From positions 1 to 61,526 of the forward strand of contig CABUHS010000016.1 of assembly GCA_902491535.1 (NCBI GenBank): a DNA stretch of 61,526 nt, in the 5' to 3' direction. Below, piece after piece: positions 8,542 through 17,351 of the stretch. The notes beneath the pieces are model-generated. The model was given only the letters and a program-made list of their open reading frames with translations, did not search any database and was not told where the DNA came from. Made by a program: the position numbers and the translations under genes. This DNA comes from an uncultured Eubacteriales bacterium (lineage in GTDB: Bacteria > Bacillota > Clostridia > Oscillospirales > CAG-272). Every line of letters begins with the position of its first letter. The stretch's first letter is position 1.

Positions 8542-9183
8542 TTACTTTATCAGACGGAAGCTTTTTCTGTGGCAGGCGCTGGGACCAAGCTCGCTTATCG
8601 CGGTATAGTGTGCCTTCGTCGGATATCCCTTATGCTTTGCAATACCGTATCCGGGATAGAGTCTGTCAAGCTCTGCGCACATGCGGTCACGGGTTACTTT
8701 GGCAAGTATAGACGCGGCGGCTATAGACGGTGAAACAGAATCGCCGTGAACGACCGTTTCGGCACGCATGCCGAATCCCGAAGCATAATTACCGTCTACA
8801 AGTACAAGCTGCGGTGTGACCGAGAGCATTTCTACGGCGCGGTTCATCGCTAGCATAGACGCCTCACGTATGTTCAGCGTATCTATCTCCTCTACCGAGG
8901 CTTCGGCGATAGCGTATGAAAGCGCGTTTTGAGTTATCTCTTCGAAAAGCGCCTCACGTTTTTTTTCGCTAAGTTTTTTTGAATCGTCAAGTCCGTCTAT
9001 AACGATCCCGCGCGGCAGTATGACCGCGGCGGCGACTACAGGACCGCAAAGCGGACCTCGTCCTGCTTCATCACATCCGGCTATCGGATCAAAGCCTGAC
9101 TCGAAAAAGTGTTGCTCGATCTCATATGTGAGCGGCTTTTTTTCCTTTTTATCTTTTTTGCCGTTATCATTTATATCGGTCAT
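8542..9183 (-). CDS. rnhB: Ribonuclease HII
   Basis: The 213-residue enzyme cleaves RNA in RNA-DNA hybrids and helps remove ribonucleotides from DNA. The signature GCDEAGRGPLCGPV supplies D38 and E39, and D130 lies in LVLVDGNY. About 30 residues of a charged lysine-rich N-terminal extension precede the catalytic domain. It sits between rbgA and yraN in a conserved cluster, with a 107-bp gap on the rbgA side. Confidence 0.96.
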   Translation of the reverse strand: MTDINDNGKKDKKEKKPLTYEIEQHFFESGFDPIAGCDEAGRGPLCGPVVAAAVILPRGIVIDGLDDSKKLSEKKREALFEEITQNALSYAIAEASVEEIDTLNIREASMLAMNRAVEMLSVTPQLVLVDGNYASGFGMRAETVVHGDSVSPSIAAASILAKVTRDRMCAELDRLYPGYGIAKHKGYPTKAHYTAISELGPSACHRKSFRLIK

Positions 9184-9290
9184 TATTTCTTAACCCCGTT
9201 TCATCACATGATATTTCATATGCACCGTTAAAGCCGGGAAATACGATTTACTTGCATTGAATACCGCTTTTGCTCTTGCGTTGCTGCATG

Positions 9291-10160
9291 TCATTTTTCA
9301 GGACGCTCAAGGGATATTCTGCCGATCTTTGCTCCGCGGAATTCGTCGAGCAGCATTACGGCTGTACGCTCCTCACTTACTTCACCTCCGGATACAAGAA
9401 ATCCGCGCTTTCTTCCTATATATTCGAAAAGCTCATAATCAGTAAGCTCTTCTGTCGACAATATATCTCCCAGCTTGTATCTGCTGCTGAGCAGTTCGGG
9501 ATAAAGCTTTCGCAGGCGTCCGCAAAGTATTACAGCCAATCCCTCTGTATCAAGGATAGCGTCGCGTATTGCTCCCGTAAGCGCAAGATTTTCTCCGACT
9601 GTGCGATCTTCAAATTTCGGCCACAAAACTCCGGGCATGTCCATAAGAACAAGTCCTCCCGGCGTCGTGATCCACTGCTTTGTGAGAGTAACTCCGGGTC
9701 TGTCCTCGGTTTTTGCTTTTTTAGCTCCTGCAAGGCGGTTTATGAGGGATGATTTTCCGACATTCGGAATACCGACGACCATTGCGCGTATCGCGCGTCC
9801 TGCCATTCCTTTTGACTCAAATGCGCTTACCTTATCTGCAAGTATCTTTCTGACCGCTCCCGGAAGTTCTTTTATTCCCTGCCCGGTCGTACAGTCTGTA
9901 AATATGCAGTGCTTGCCGCGTTCTGCATAATATTTTTTCCATATTGCCACTGCATTCGGATCTGCAAGGGAGGATTTGTTGAACACCGATATGATAGGTT
10001 TCTGACCGACAAGCGATGATATCTCGGGATTTTGCGAGCTTATCGGTATTCGTGCGTCCAGAACCTCGATAACGATATCGACAAGCGAGATATTCTCCCG
10101 CATAAGTCTGCGCGTTCGCGCCATATGACCGGGAAACCACTGTATTGTTTCGGATGGCAT
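9291..10160 (-). CDS. rbgA: Ribosome biogenesis GTPase RbgA (YlqF)
   Basis: A circularly permuted GTPase of 289 residues that acts late in 50S subunit assembly. The order of motifs is permuted as expected: NKSS (G4) comes before GIPNVGKSS (G1) and DMPGV (G3). The N-terminal WFPGHMA segment is diagnostic. G4 reads NKSSLAD rather than the commoner NKADL, a mild deviation. It follows lepB by 26 bp, so co-transcription is likely. Confidence 0.96.
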   Translation of the reverse strand: MPSETIQWFPGHMARTRRLMRENISLVDIVIEVLDARIPISSQNPEISSLVGQKPIISVFNKSSLADPNAVAIWKKYYAERGKHCIFTDCTTGQGIKELPGAVRKILADKVSAFESKGMAGRAIRAMVVGIPNVGKSSLINRLAGAKKAKTEDRPGVTLTKQWITTPGGLVLMDMPGVLWPKFEDRTVGENLALTGAIRDAILDTEGLAVILCGRLRKLYPELLSSRYKLGDILSTEELTDYELFEYIGRKRGFLVSGGEVSEERTAVMLLDEFRGAKIGRISLERPEK

Positions 10161-10186
10161 GCTATGCCTCCTTTGTTATCTATTTT

Positions 10187-10822
10187 TTATGAAACTGTTC
10201 CGAATGCGTCAAATGGGAACAGTCGGAATAAGACGTGCCCTATAACCATTCTCTCGTCTATAAGACCGACGCGGCTGTCACGGCTGTCCATAGAGCCGTT
10301 GCGGTTATCGCCCATTACGAACAGATATCCCTCAGGTACTTCGAGCGGGAAGGAAATATCCTTATGATTCATGGGGAGACCGGAATATTCACTTTCGCGC
10401 ATGGATTCTATGTACGGCTCGTCTATTTTCTCTCCGTCTACATACACACTCCATGTTTTGAAGTCAATGTCGACTGTCTGACCGCCTGTCGCTATAACTC
10501 TTTTTACTATAGGCTCATCATATCCGAGCGGAACCGATTGTGCGACAATAATATCTCCCGCAGCCGGTTTATAAAAAATTTCGTGAACGATAACGATATC
10601 TCCGTCGTGAAGTGTATCGCGCATGGAGTTTCCTATAACCGGAGAATGTCTTGCCACAAACGTTACCGCAATAAGAACTACGGCAAAGCAGATGACAAAC
10701 ATTTCGAGCCATTCCAAAGCTGAACCTATTGCCGAGCCGCTTTCAGAACGTTGGCTTTGCTCGGCGGACGGTACGCCCGTATTTTCGGATACCGCGACGG
10801 AGACGGGTTTCTCTTCTTTCAT
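10187..10822 (-). CDS. lepB: Signal peptidase I
   Basis: The 211-residue type I signal peptidase uses a Ser-Lys dyad: S66 in GNSMRDTL and K107 in VKRVIATGG. A single membrane anchor spans about residues 38-58, placing the catalytic domain outside the cell. It releases exported proteins such as the predicted secreted proteins in this window. The downstream order rbgA-rnhB-yraN is the standard Bacillota arrangement, but the usual upstream neighbour rplS lies 6.5 kb away in opposite orientation. Confidence 0.96.
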   Translation of the reverse strand: MKEEKPVSVAVSENTGVPSAEQSQRSESGSAIGSALEWLEMFVICFAVVLIAVTFVARHSPVIGNSMRDTLHDGDIVIVHEIFYKPAAGDIIVAQSVPLGYDEPIVKRVIATGGQTVDIDFKTWSVYVDGEKIDEPYIESMRESEYSGLPMNHKDISFPLEVPEGYLFVMGDNRNGSMDSRDSRVGLIDERMVIGHVLFRLFPFDAFGTVS

Positions 10823-10851
10823 TATTAGTCTGACCGACCCTTTCTTACAAG

Positions 10852-10877
10852 CTGTCGGAACCGACCGGCTCCGACAG
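10852..10877. repeat. Hairpin upstream of lepB
   Basis: CTGTCGGA (10852-10859) and TCCGACAG (10870-10877) are perfect inverted repeats with extra pairing in the loop. The hairpin lies between apgM and lepB. It lacks a T-run on the minus strand, so it may be a leader or processing element rather than the apgM terminator. Confidence 0.4.
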
Positions 10878-10949
10878 TCAGAATGTTATTTTTGATTCGG
10901 CTTATGTTTCATATTAAAAATGTCAGCGTGAACAAGAACGGAAAATACC

Positions 10950-12149
10950 TCAGCGGATGATCATGCTGTCAAGAAGCTCATATCCGTGCGGCAGATAGTT
11001 TCCTGTCTCTTTACAGGTTTCTTCTGTAAAGACGGACACTCCGCTTTGTTTGTTCTTTGAATCATATATGAAGAACGGTACGGGATCCATTGAGTGTGTG
11101 CGAAGTTCAATAGGTGTAGGATGATCAGGAAGAACCATGATCCGGAAATCCTCTCCGCATGAGCAGAGATACTCATATACCGGCGCGAGAATCTGAGCAT
11201 CGATATATTCTATTGCCTTTACTTTATTTTCTGTTTCGGCTCTGTGACCGCACTCGTCAGGTGCTTCAACGTGAATATATACAAAATCGCGTCCGCGTTC
11301 AAATGCGTTTACGGCTGCTTCTGCTTTGCCTTTGTAGTTTGTATTTACGTTTCCGGTCGCACCTTCAACGTCTACAGATTCCATACCGGCACACAGACCG
11401 ATACCTTTTATAAGATCGACTGCTGAAATTACTGTTGCATCAAGATCCCATTTTTCTTTGAATGACGGGAGAGACGGCTTTTTGCCGGGACTCCAGAGCC
11501 ATATAGAGTTAGCGGGTTTAAGTCCGCGAGCGCGTCTTGCCTCGTTGATGGGATGATTTTCGAGAATATCGTAGCTTGCCTTCATCATAGAACGGAAAGG
11601 CTCGGGCGGAAGATTATCTTTTATGCATTTTCCGATTATATCGTGAGGACGTACAAAGTCTTTGAAATCGGGAGCATTTTTCCAAAGTAGGCAATGTCTG
11701 TAGCTTATTCCGGTGTGGAATTCAAGGTCATTGCTTCCGAGATGCTCGTCGATAGCCTGAATGAGACGGTCTGCCTCGGCGGTTGTTATTTCGTCGGCGC
11801 TGTGGTCGAGCATGACTCTGTCCTCATAGTCGCCGTCTCCCTCAGATACTGTTACAACATTACAGCGGAAAGCTGTCTGATCGGGCTGCATCTCAAGTCC
11901 CATGGATACGGCCTCGAGGGGAGAGCGTCCTTTTGAATATATAACGGGATCGTAAGACATAACTGCAAGGTTTGCAGTATCGCTTTCGGGAACCATTCCG
12001 TCGGGAACATTTGATACAGTTCCGCAGAAAGAGCATGATGCAAGCTTATCCATCACAGGCTTGTTTGCCGCTTCCATAGGCGTATGGTTTCCAAGCTCTT
12101 TTACCTTATAATCAGCCATTCCGTCGCATAATAATACAAGATACTTCAT
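10950..12149 (-). CDS. apgM: Cofactor-independent phosphoglycerate mutase, archaeal-type ApgM
   Basis: The 399-residue metalloenzyme interconverts 3- and 2-phosphoglycerate in glycolysis without 2,3-bisphosphoglycerate. LCDGMAD near the N-terminus, ESDTANLAVMSYDP with the catalytic serine region, and PDHPTPIELRTHS near the C-terminus supply the alkaline-phosphatase-superfamily metal ligands. It is monocistronic or leads into lepB 127 bp downstream. The promoter at 12300-12328 fits. It is also compatible with a phosphonopyruvate decarboxylase-related name, but ApgM fits better. Confidence 0.93.
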   Translation of the reverse strand: MKYLVLLCDGMADYKVKELGNHTPMEAANKPVMDKLASCSFCGTVSNVPDGMVPESDTANLAVMSYDPVIYSKGRSPLEAVSMGLEMQPDQTAFRCNVVTVSEGDGDYEDRVMLDHSADEITTAEADRLIQAIDEHLGSNDLEFHTGISYRHCLLWKNAPDFKDFVRPHDIIGKCIKDNLPPEPFRSMMKASYDILENHPINEARRARGLKPANSIWLWSPGKKPSLPSFKEKWDLDATVISAVDLIKGIGLCAGMESVDVEGATGNVNTNYKGKAEAAVNAFERGRDFVYIHVEAPDECGHRAETENKVKAIEYIDAQILAPVYEYLCSCGEDFRIMVLPDHPTPIELRTHSMDPVPFFIYDSKNKQSGVSVFTEETCKETGNYLPHGYELLDSMIIR

Positions 12150-12299
12150 TTATAAATCTGTCCTTTCCGATTGGGCAAAATACCCTCAGATCACTTTGGG
12201 GAAGGTATCCGACGCATTAATGTTTACAATTTTTGTTAGGGCGTGCGGATACAGTGCCGAAATTATACGCATGAGTGTGTATAAATAAACATATTATTA

Positions 12300-12328
12300 A
12301 GTATATCATATTTTAATCGGTTAAACAA
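12300..12328 (-). promoter_or_regulatory. Sigma-A type promoter for apgM
   Basis: On the minus strand TTGTTT (12323-12328), a 17-bp spacer and TATACT (12300-12305). The 150-nt leader to apgM shows no recognised structure. The 414-bp region 12150-12563 is otherwise explained by this promoter and the divergent one at 12463-12491. Confidence 0.6.
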
Positions 12329-12462
12329 GTACATTGTTTTAATTTTTTCAACTATTTCGGGCAAATATGTCTGCAGAAAGGCTTGAATGCATATATGCGG
12401 AGGGGTATAGATATCCGGAATACCGAAAAAATTATCAAAAACGGCTCTGCATGGCGGAATAC

Positions 12463-12491
12463 TTGACTTTTCGGTGTATTTATGGTACTAT
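12463..12491 (+). promoter_or_regulatory. Sigma-A type promoter for the GT4 glycosyltransferase gene
   Basis: TTGACT (12463-12468), 17-bp spacer, TACTAT (12486-12491), about 70 bp before the chosen ATG at 12564. Confidence 0.65.
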
Positions 12492-12563
12492 TATTTTAAC
12501 AAATCTGGGAATTTTCTATCTTTGCTTTGGCAAAATCCGTGGAATGAAAAGGAAGATATTTTT

Positions 12564-13811
12564 ATGAAAGATGTTCTCTCTAAAGATTCTGAAAATAAAA
12601 AAATCAAGCTTCTTATCGTCGGAATAATTATGAACTGTGCGGGAACCGAGAAGTCGTTTCTTGCGTTTGCAAATGCACTTGATTACAGCAGATACGATGT
12701 TACGCTTCTTCTTGCTAAAAAAGAGGGCAGACTGCTCGGAGAGATTCCAAAGCAAATAAAAGTTGTAACTATGGATCAGCGGTATGCCGATCTTTTTCTC
12801 CTTTCGGGGGCGAATTCTGTAAAAACAATGTGGAATTGCTTTGTCAAAAGAAATCCTCTTACGCTTTTTGAAATGTTTCCGTATGTTGCCGAACTTATTC
12901 TTTTCCCTAAAAAACGTGAGGCCGCAGCGACAAGGCTTTGGTGCCATATGATGAAAAAAATGCCTGCAGTGGACGGAAAATATGACGTGTGCGCTGCATA
13001 TTGGGGAGAGCGCACGATGTTTTACATGTGCGAAAAGGTAAATTCGGATAAAATGATCGCATGGTTTCATTCGGATTACTGCAATCCGAGGCGCGATGAT
13101 AAAACATATCTTAAATATTTCGGTCAGTGCGATAATATAATTACCGTGTCGGAGCTTATCGGTGATTCGCTCAAGGATACACTTCCTCAGATCGCCGATA
13201 AATGTACGGTTATTGAGAATATAAACGATCCTGCGACGATTTACGAAATGTCAAAACACGGCGATGATTTTGATGATGAGTACGACGGAGTCCGTATCCT
13301 TACAGTGGCGCGGATATGCGGTCCTAAGGGGCAGGATATGGCTGTTGAAGCTCTCGGTATGCTGAAAAAAGAGGGATATAAAGCGCACTGGTATTTTCTC
13401 GGCGGCGGCGATTCGGAAGAGATAGAAACTCTGAAAAGACTTGCCGACAAATACGGAGTTTCGGATGATATAACGCTTCTCGGCACGACTGATAATCCTT
13501 ATACATATCTTCGGAATTGCGATATTTTTGCGCTTACTACAAGGTTTGAGGGTAAGCCTATATCGGTAGAAGAAGCAAAGATACTGAAAAAGCCTATACT
13601 TGTTACAAACTATGTGTCTGCATACGAGCAGCTCAGCGGCGGAGATTTCGGGGTGATCTGCGATATGACACCCGAAAGCATTTTTGACGGGCTTAAAAAA
13701 CTTGTCGGATCTCCCGAGCTTCGTCAGCAGTTTTCACATAGACTTTCAAGATATGATTTCGGGAATAAATCTGAAATTGAAAAGTTTTACAGCATGGCGG
13801 AGGATCGGTAA
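12564..13811 (+). CDS. Glycosyltransferase family 4 (GT-B fold)
   Basis: A 415-residue protein with two Rossmann-like halves. The N-terminal half has IVGIIMNCAGTEKSFLAFANAL, like many GT4 acceptor domains; the C-terminal half has RILTVARICGPKGQDMAVEAL and the FALTTRFEGKPISVEEA donor-binding region with the EX7E pattern. It probably moves a sugar from a nucleotide donor onto a cell-surface glycan. The ATG at 12564 is chosen because an AAAGGAAG Shine-Dalgarno precedes it. It stands alone, not in the polysaccharide operon. Confidence 0.88.
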   Translation: MKDVLSKDSENKKIKLLIVGIIMNCAGTEKSFLAFANALDYSRYDVTLLLAKKEGRLLGEIPKQIKVVTMDQRYADLFLLSGANSVKTMWNCFVKRNPLTLFEMFPYVAELILFPKKREAAATRLWCHMMKKMPAVDGKYDVCAAYWGERTMFYMCEKVNSDKMIAWFHSDYCNPRRDDKTYLKYFGQCDNIITVSELIGDSLKDTLPQIADKCTVIENINDPATIYEMSKHGDDFDDEYDGVRILTVARICGPKGQDMAVEALGMLKKEGYKAHWYFLGGGDSEEIETLKRLADKYGVSDDITLLGTTDNPYTYLRNCDIFALTTRFEGKPISVEEAKILKKPILVTNYVSAYEQLSGGDFGVICDMTPESIFDGLKKLVGSPELRQQFSHRLSRYDFGNKSEIEKFYSMAEDR

Positions 13812-13865
13812 TATAAGTTTTGGACTTTGCCGATTTGAATGTGCGATTTTTGCAGAGGGCTAACT

Positions 13866-14121
13866 GTGGAATTTATTTTTGAGTTTATTTTTGAATTGTT
13901 TCTTGAAATCTTGTTAGAAATTCCTACGAGTAAAAAGCTTCCTATAGCTGTCAGAGTTGCAGGAGGCATTGTTACTGATAACGGTCATCGTGCTTTTTGT
14001 TATGTGTTCCGTCGCGGTCATATCTGCCAATCTTTTTGTCGGACTGTTAGTTACTGCATTTCTGATCTTTTTAACTGTGATGATTATATTTTCGATCATG
14101 AAAAAATTCAAAATCAGATAG
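13866..14121 (+). pseudogene. Frameshifted small membrane protein gene
   Basis: A GTG at 13866 with AGAGGG upstream opens a frame beginning VEFIFEFIFELFLEIL, then TSKKLPIAVRVAGGIV. Near 13970 the frame loses sense, but the +1 frame continues as ITVIVLFVMCSVAV and a second hydrophobic helix, ending FSIMKKFKIR at 14119-14121. Together they make a roughly 85-residue protein like small two-helix membrane proteins common in Firmicutes, from memory and unverified. One extra base would explain the break. It may be a pseudogene, a sequencing error, or programmed frameshifting. Confidence 0.6.
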
Positions 14122-14145
14122 TATTTATATATATATATAAAATAA

Positions 14146-14178
14146 AATACCTCGCATGTATTTTTCATGCGAGGTATT
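14146..14178 (-). terminator. Intrinsic terminator of nrdG
   Basis: AATACCTCGCATG (14146-14158) and CATGCGAGGTATT (14166-14178) form a perfect 13-bp stem. On the minus strand it is followed by TTTTATTTTA, so it ends the nrdG transcript. It may also stop plus-strand transcripts from the small membrane gene. Confidence 0.85.
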
Positions 14179-14229
14179 CTTGTATATCCTATTTCTGACG
14201 CGGTATGCCGCGGCGGTTTTGCGCGTGAT

Positions 14230-14979
14230 TTATACGCCGCGAAGCTCCGCGTTCGGAATGTATTTTCTGACTGTTTGGAGAAATTCATTAAGCTCGTCTG
14301 TGCTGTAATCAGAGAGGGAATCCTTTCCGGTTTCTGTCCGGACGTTGTTTTTCGTATTTTCATCAGAGCTTATCAAAATATCTCCGGAATCTTTATAGCT
14401 TTGAATAAAGTACTTTTCGTCTCCCTGCAGCCATTTTCCTATAGATTCAAAATCCGATTTTTGATGCAGCGGTTTTACGACTGTTGTACGGAACTCGAAA
14501 TCCACGGCACCGCTCATAAGAAATTCCGCGCTTTCACATACTGCGTCGGTTGCGCTTCCGTATATTCCTGCAGCAAGTCCGTAGCCCTCTTTGGAGCTTT
14601 TTATATCCATTGCTATGTAATCGACGATTCCTTCTTCGACGGCTGCCTTTATAAATTCCGGATGGCTTCCGTTTGTATCAAGCTTTATAAGTATGTCGAG
14701 CTTTTTTACCCGGCGCATGAACCCGAAAAGTTCTTCGCCGTACAGAGTCGGCTCGCCTCCTGTTATGCATATTCCTTCGAGTATGCCCTGGCGTTTTTCG
14801 AGCAGTGATATGACGTCCTGCTCCGTGATTATTCCGTTCCACATATCGCTGTTTCCTACAACAAGCGATGCATTATGGCAGAACGGACAACGGAAATTGC
14901 ATCCTCTTGTAAACGCTGTTGCGCACATCTTTCCCGGATAGTCGAGCAGCGATAGCTTTTGAAGTCCGTAAAAATTCAT
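14230..14979 (-). CDS. nrdG: Anaerobic ribonucleotide reductase activating protein-like radical SAM enzyme
   Basis: The 249-residue protein has the radical SAM motif C27-x3-C31-x2-C34 in RGCNFRCPFCHN and the ICITGGEPTLY segment. The N-terminal LQKLSLLDYPGKM matches the NrdG2-type activases that generate the glycyl radical of class III ribonucleotide reductase. The partner reductase (nrdD) is not in the window. It could activate another glycyl-radical enzyme. Confidence 0.85.
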   Translation of the reverse strand: MNFYGLQKLSLLDYPGKMCATAFTRGCNFRCPFCHNASLVVGNSDMWNGIITEQDVISLLEKRQGILEGICITGGEPTLYGEELFGFMRRVKKLDILIKLDTNGSHPEFIKAAVEEGIVDYIAMDIKSSKEGYGLAAGIYGSATDAVCESAEFLMSGAVDFEFRTTVVKPLHQKSDFESIGKWLQGDEKYFIQSYKDSGDILISSDENTKNNVRTETGKDSLSDYSTDELNEFLQTVRKYIPNAELRGV

Positions 14980-15093
14980 ATATTATCTCACTTTCTGCGT
15001 ATATGCGGATATGTGCAGTTTAACTTGTTATGCGCAATGCAGTCTTTGCCGCGGCGGTTTTTGATGGCACAGCGCTGCATTTTCTGAGATAAG

Positions 15094-15138
15094 CAAAACG
15101 GCACCGACGGCGGCATTAAGCGCACCGACGGATGCCGT
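15094..15138 (-). terminator. Possible terminator of the transketolase pair
   Basis: On the minus strand ACGGCA (complement of 15133-15138) and TGCCGT (complement of 15098-15103) can pair, followed by TTTTGCTT. Two direct copies of GCACCGACGG lie inside. The loop is long, so the call is tentative. Confidence 0.4.
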
Positions 15139-15171
15139 ACTTTACTGTTTTTTGTTCGCTCGGAAAGCCAA

Positions 15172-16125
15172 TTATTTCTTAAGTGCAACTGCCGCACGTG
15201 CTTTTGCGGCGATAGCGGCGGGCGTAATTCCGTACATCTCGAGAAGTGCGGGAACTTTTCCCGAACGGCCGAACACGTCTTCGACACCGACGCGGAGAAC
15301 GGGTACGGGATATACTTCGGCAGTTGCAGAAGCAACCGCTTCTCCGAGACCGCCTATAATATTATGCTCCTCTGCGGTTACGATAGCGCCGGTCTTTTTT
15401 GCTTCGGCGATAATAAGCTCGCGGTCGAGAGGTTTTATGGTATGGATATTTATAACTGCTGCGTCGATACCCTCTGCTGCAAGTGTTGCGCGGGCTTCGA
15501 GCGCCATAGCAACGGTGACGCCTGTTGCTATGATGGTCACATCCTTACCGTCGGCCATTTTGATTCCCTTGCCGATCTCCATTTTGTATGTATTTTCATC
15601 GTAGATAACCGGGACTGCAAGACGTCCGAAGCGGAGATATACAGGACCGTTAAAGTTAATTGCCGCCTCAACTGCCGCGCGTGCTTCGACGGCGTCTGCG
15701 GGATTGATTATGGTCATGCCGGGGATCGTACGCATCGTTCCGATATCCTCGAGGCACTGATGTGTAGCGCCGTCCTCTCCTACTGTGATTCCGGCATGAG
15801 TAGCACCGATCTTTACATTGAGGTGCGGATATCCGACAGCGTTACGGATCTGCTCAAAAGCACGTCCTGCGGTAAACATTGCAAAAGAGCTGCAGAACGG
15901 TATCTTTCCGGTTGTTGCAACTCCGGCTGCTACAGCGACCATGTTTCCTTCTGCGATACCGCAGTCAAAGAAACGGTCCGGGAATGCTTTTTTGAACTTG
16001 AGAGTTTTTGTTGCCTCAGCAAGGTCGGCGTCGAAAACTATTATATCTTTATATTTTGCACCAAACTCGGCAAGTGCATTGCCGTATGCTTCACGGGTGG
16101 CTATTTTTTCACCAATTGCTGCCAT
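15172..16125 (-). CDS. Transketolase, C-terminal subunit
   Basis: This 317-residue protein corresponds to the pyrimidine-binding and C-terminal domains of transketolase, with GIAEGNMVAVAAGVA and the AGITVGEDGATHQ region near the ThDP pyrimidine. It works with the N-terminal subunit encoded 29 bp upstream to transfer two-carbon units in the pentose phosphate pathway. Split transketolases are normal in many Clostridia and archaea. Confidence 0.93.
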   Translation of the reverse strand: MAAIGEKIATREAYGNALAEFGAKYKDIIVFDADLAEATKTLKFKKAFPDRFFDCGIAEGNMVAVAAGVATTGKIPFCSSFAMFTAGRAFEQIRNAVGYPHLNVKIGATHAGITVGEDGATHQCLEDIGTMRTIPGMTIINPADAVEARAAVEAAINFNGPVYLRFGRLAVPVIYDENTYKMEIGKGIKMADGKDVTIIATGVTVAMALEARATLAAEGIDAAVINIHTIKPLDRELIIAEAKKTGAIVTAEEHNIIGGLGEAVASATAEVYPVPVLRVGVEDVFGRSGKVPALLEMYGITPAAIAAKARAAVALKK

Positions 16126-16154
16126 TTCAATTTCCTCCGAATTTCTGTTTTATT

Positions 16155-16991
16155 TTAAAGAGCGGCTACGGCAGCTTTGATTTCAGCTACTGCCTGCTCA
16201 TACTGCTCTTTGTTCGGAGCTGAGCCGTGCCACTTAACGTTGTTTTCCATGAAAGAAACGCCCTTGCCCTTGACGGTCTTGCAGATAATTGCGGTGGGCT
16301 TTCCGCTGCATGCTTTTGCTGCTTTTACTGCGGAATCGATCTGCTCGATGTCATGACCGTCGATAGTTATAACGTTCCAGCCGAATGACTCGAATTTCGT
16401 ATCAAACGGAGCGGGATCATTTACTTCCGAAATGGGACCGTCGATCTGAAGTCCGTTGAAATCCACGAAAATGCAAAGATTGTCAAGCTTTTTGTGAGCG
16501 GCAAACATAGCTGCCTCCCAAACCTGTCCCTCTTCTGCCTCTCCGTCTCCCAGTATCGACCATACGCGGTATGCTTTGCCGGATACTTTTGCGGATAATG
16601 CGATTCCGCATGCCGCAGAAAAACCAAGTCCGAGAGATCCTGTTGACATGTCAACACCGGGAACGCCCTTCATGTCCGGATGTCCCTGGAGATAGCTGTC
16701 CGCCTGACGGAAAGTCCTAAGATCCTCGCGGGGGAAATATCCTTTTTCCGCAAGCGCTGCATAGAGCGCGGGAGCTGTGTGTCCTTTAGAAAGAACAAGA
16801 CGGTCGCGGTCATCCCATTTGGGATTTTTGGGATCTACGTTCATTTCTTCAAAGTATAAGTATGCAAGTATATCGGAAATAGACAGCGATCCGCCCGGAT
16901 GTCCGGAGCTTGCGCTGAAAACAGCTTCAAGCGCGCCGAGTTTAATATCGGCGGAGATCTTTTTGAGTTCCTTGATTCTTTCCTGTTCCAT
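16155..16991 (-). CDS. Transketolase, N-terminal subunit
   Basis: A 278-residue protein with the ThDP-binding fold: SSGHPGGSLSISDILA near the N-terminus, LSKGHTAPALYA, and the GDGEAEEGQVWEAA Mg/ThDP-binding motif. It pairs with the downstream C-terminal subunit. The promoter at 17080-17108 drives both genes, and a divergent promoter serves rplS. Confidence 0.95.
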   Translation of the reverse strand: MEQERIKELKKISADIKLGALEAVFSASSGHPGGSLSISDILAYLYFEEMNVDPKNPKWDDRDRLVLSKGHTAPALYAALAEKGYFPREDLRTFRQADSYLQGHPDMKGVPGVDMSTGSLGLGFSAACGIALSAKVSGKAYRVWSILGDGEAEEGQVWEAAMFAAHKKLDNLCIFVDFNGLQIDGPISEVNDPAPFDTKFESFGWNVITIDGHDIEQIDSAVKAAKACSGKPTAIICKTVKGKGVSFMENNVKWHGSAPNKEQYEQAVAEIKAAVAAL

Positions 16992-17079
16992 GTTGAAAGA
17001 GTCCTCCTTAATATTTTAAGCGGTTTATGATACCGCGCTTTTGACATGCGCCGGCTTGCGCATTGGCCTATTTCATTTT

Positions 17080-17108
17080 ATTTTACATCATTTTATAATA
17101 AATGTCAA
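17080..17108 (-). promoter_or_regulatory. Sigma-A type promoter for the transketolase genes
   Basis: On the minus strand TTGACA (17103-17108), 17-bp spacer, TAAAAT (17080-17085). Confidence 0.7.
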
Positions 17109-17232
17109 TACGTATAATATATCTGATTAGGAATATTTCACGGAAATTAAAGATAATGTTGCTTGATTTTATGATTCTAAAGGCAAAAATCCTGCATAAA
17201 AATGCAATAAGAAAATTTTTTCCGATTTGCTA

Positions 17233-17261
17233 TTGCAAAATAAGATATGATGTGATATAAT
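17233..17261 (+). promoter_or_regulatory. Sigma-A type promoter for rplS
   Basis: TTGCAA (17233-17238), 17-bp spacer, TATAAT (17256-17261). The predicted transcript would start near 17268 and carry an approximately 80-nt leader. The region 17109-17232 is AT-rich with no other signal recognised. Confidence 0.8.
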
Positions 17262-17270
17262 TTGAAATGT

Positions 17271-17330
17271 TGCACTATGCGTGCAGCACAGCACGGACAG
17301 TCCTCTGTGAAGCTCCGCACGAATGTCCGT
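17271..17330 (+). promoter_or_regulatory. Structured leader of rplS (possible ribosomal-protein autoregulatory site)
   Basis: Two hairpins fit the leader: TGCAC (17271-17275) with GTGCA (17281-17285), and ACGGACA (17293-17299) with TGTCCGT (17324-17330). The second ends just before the Shine-Dalgarno AAGGAGG. Bacillota rplS genes often have an L19-binding leader; whether this is one needs a covariance-model search. Confidence 0.45.
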
Positions 17331-17351
17331 TATATTAAGGAGGAAGCCAAA

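Noticed and set aside
15094..15138. Direct repeat GCACCGACGG as a mobile-element mark
   Set aside because: Only two copies 22 bp apart inside a likely terminator region; no other element features.
17262..17351. Longer N-terminus for bL19
   Set aside because: It lies between the -10 box and the Shine-Dalgarno of the real start.
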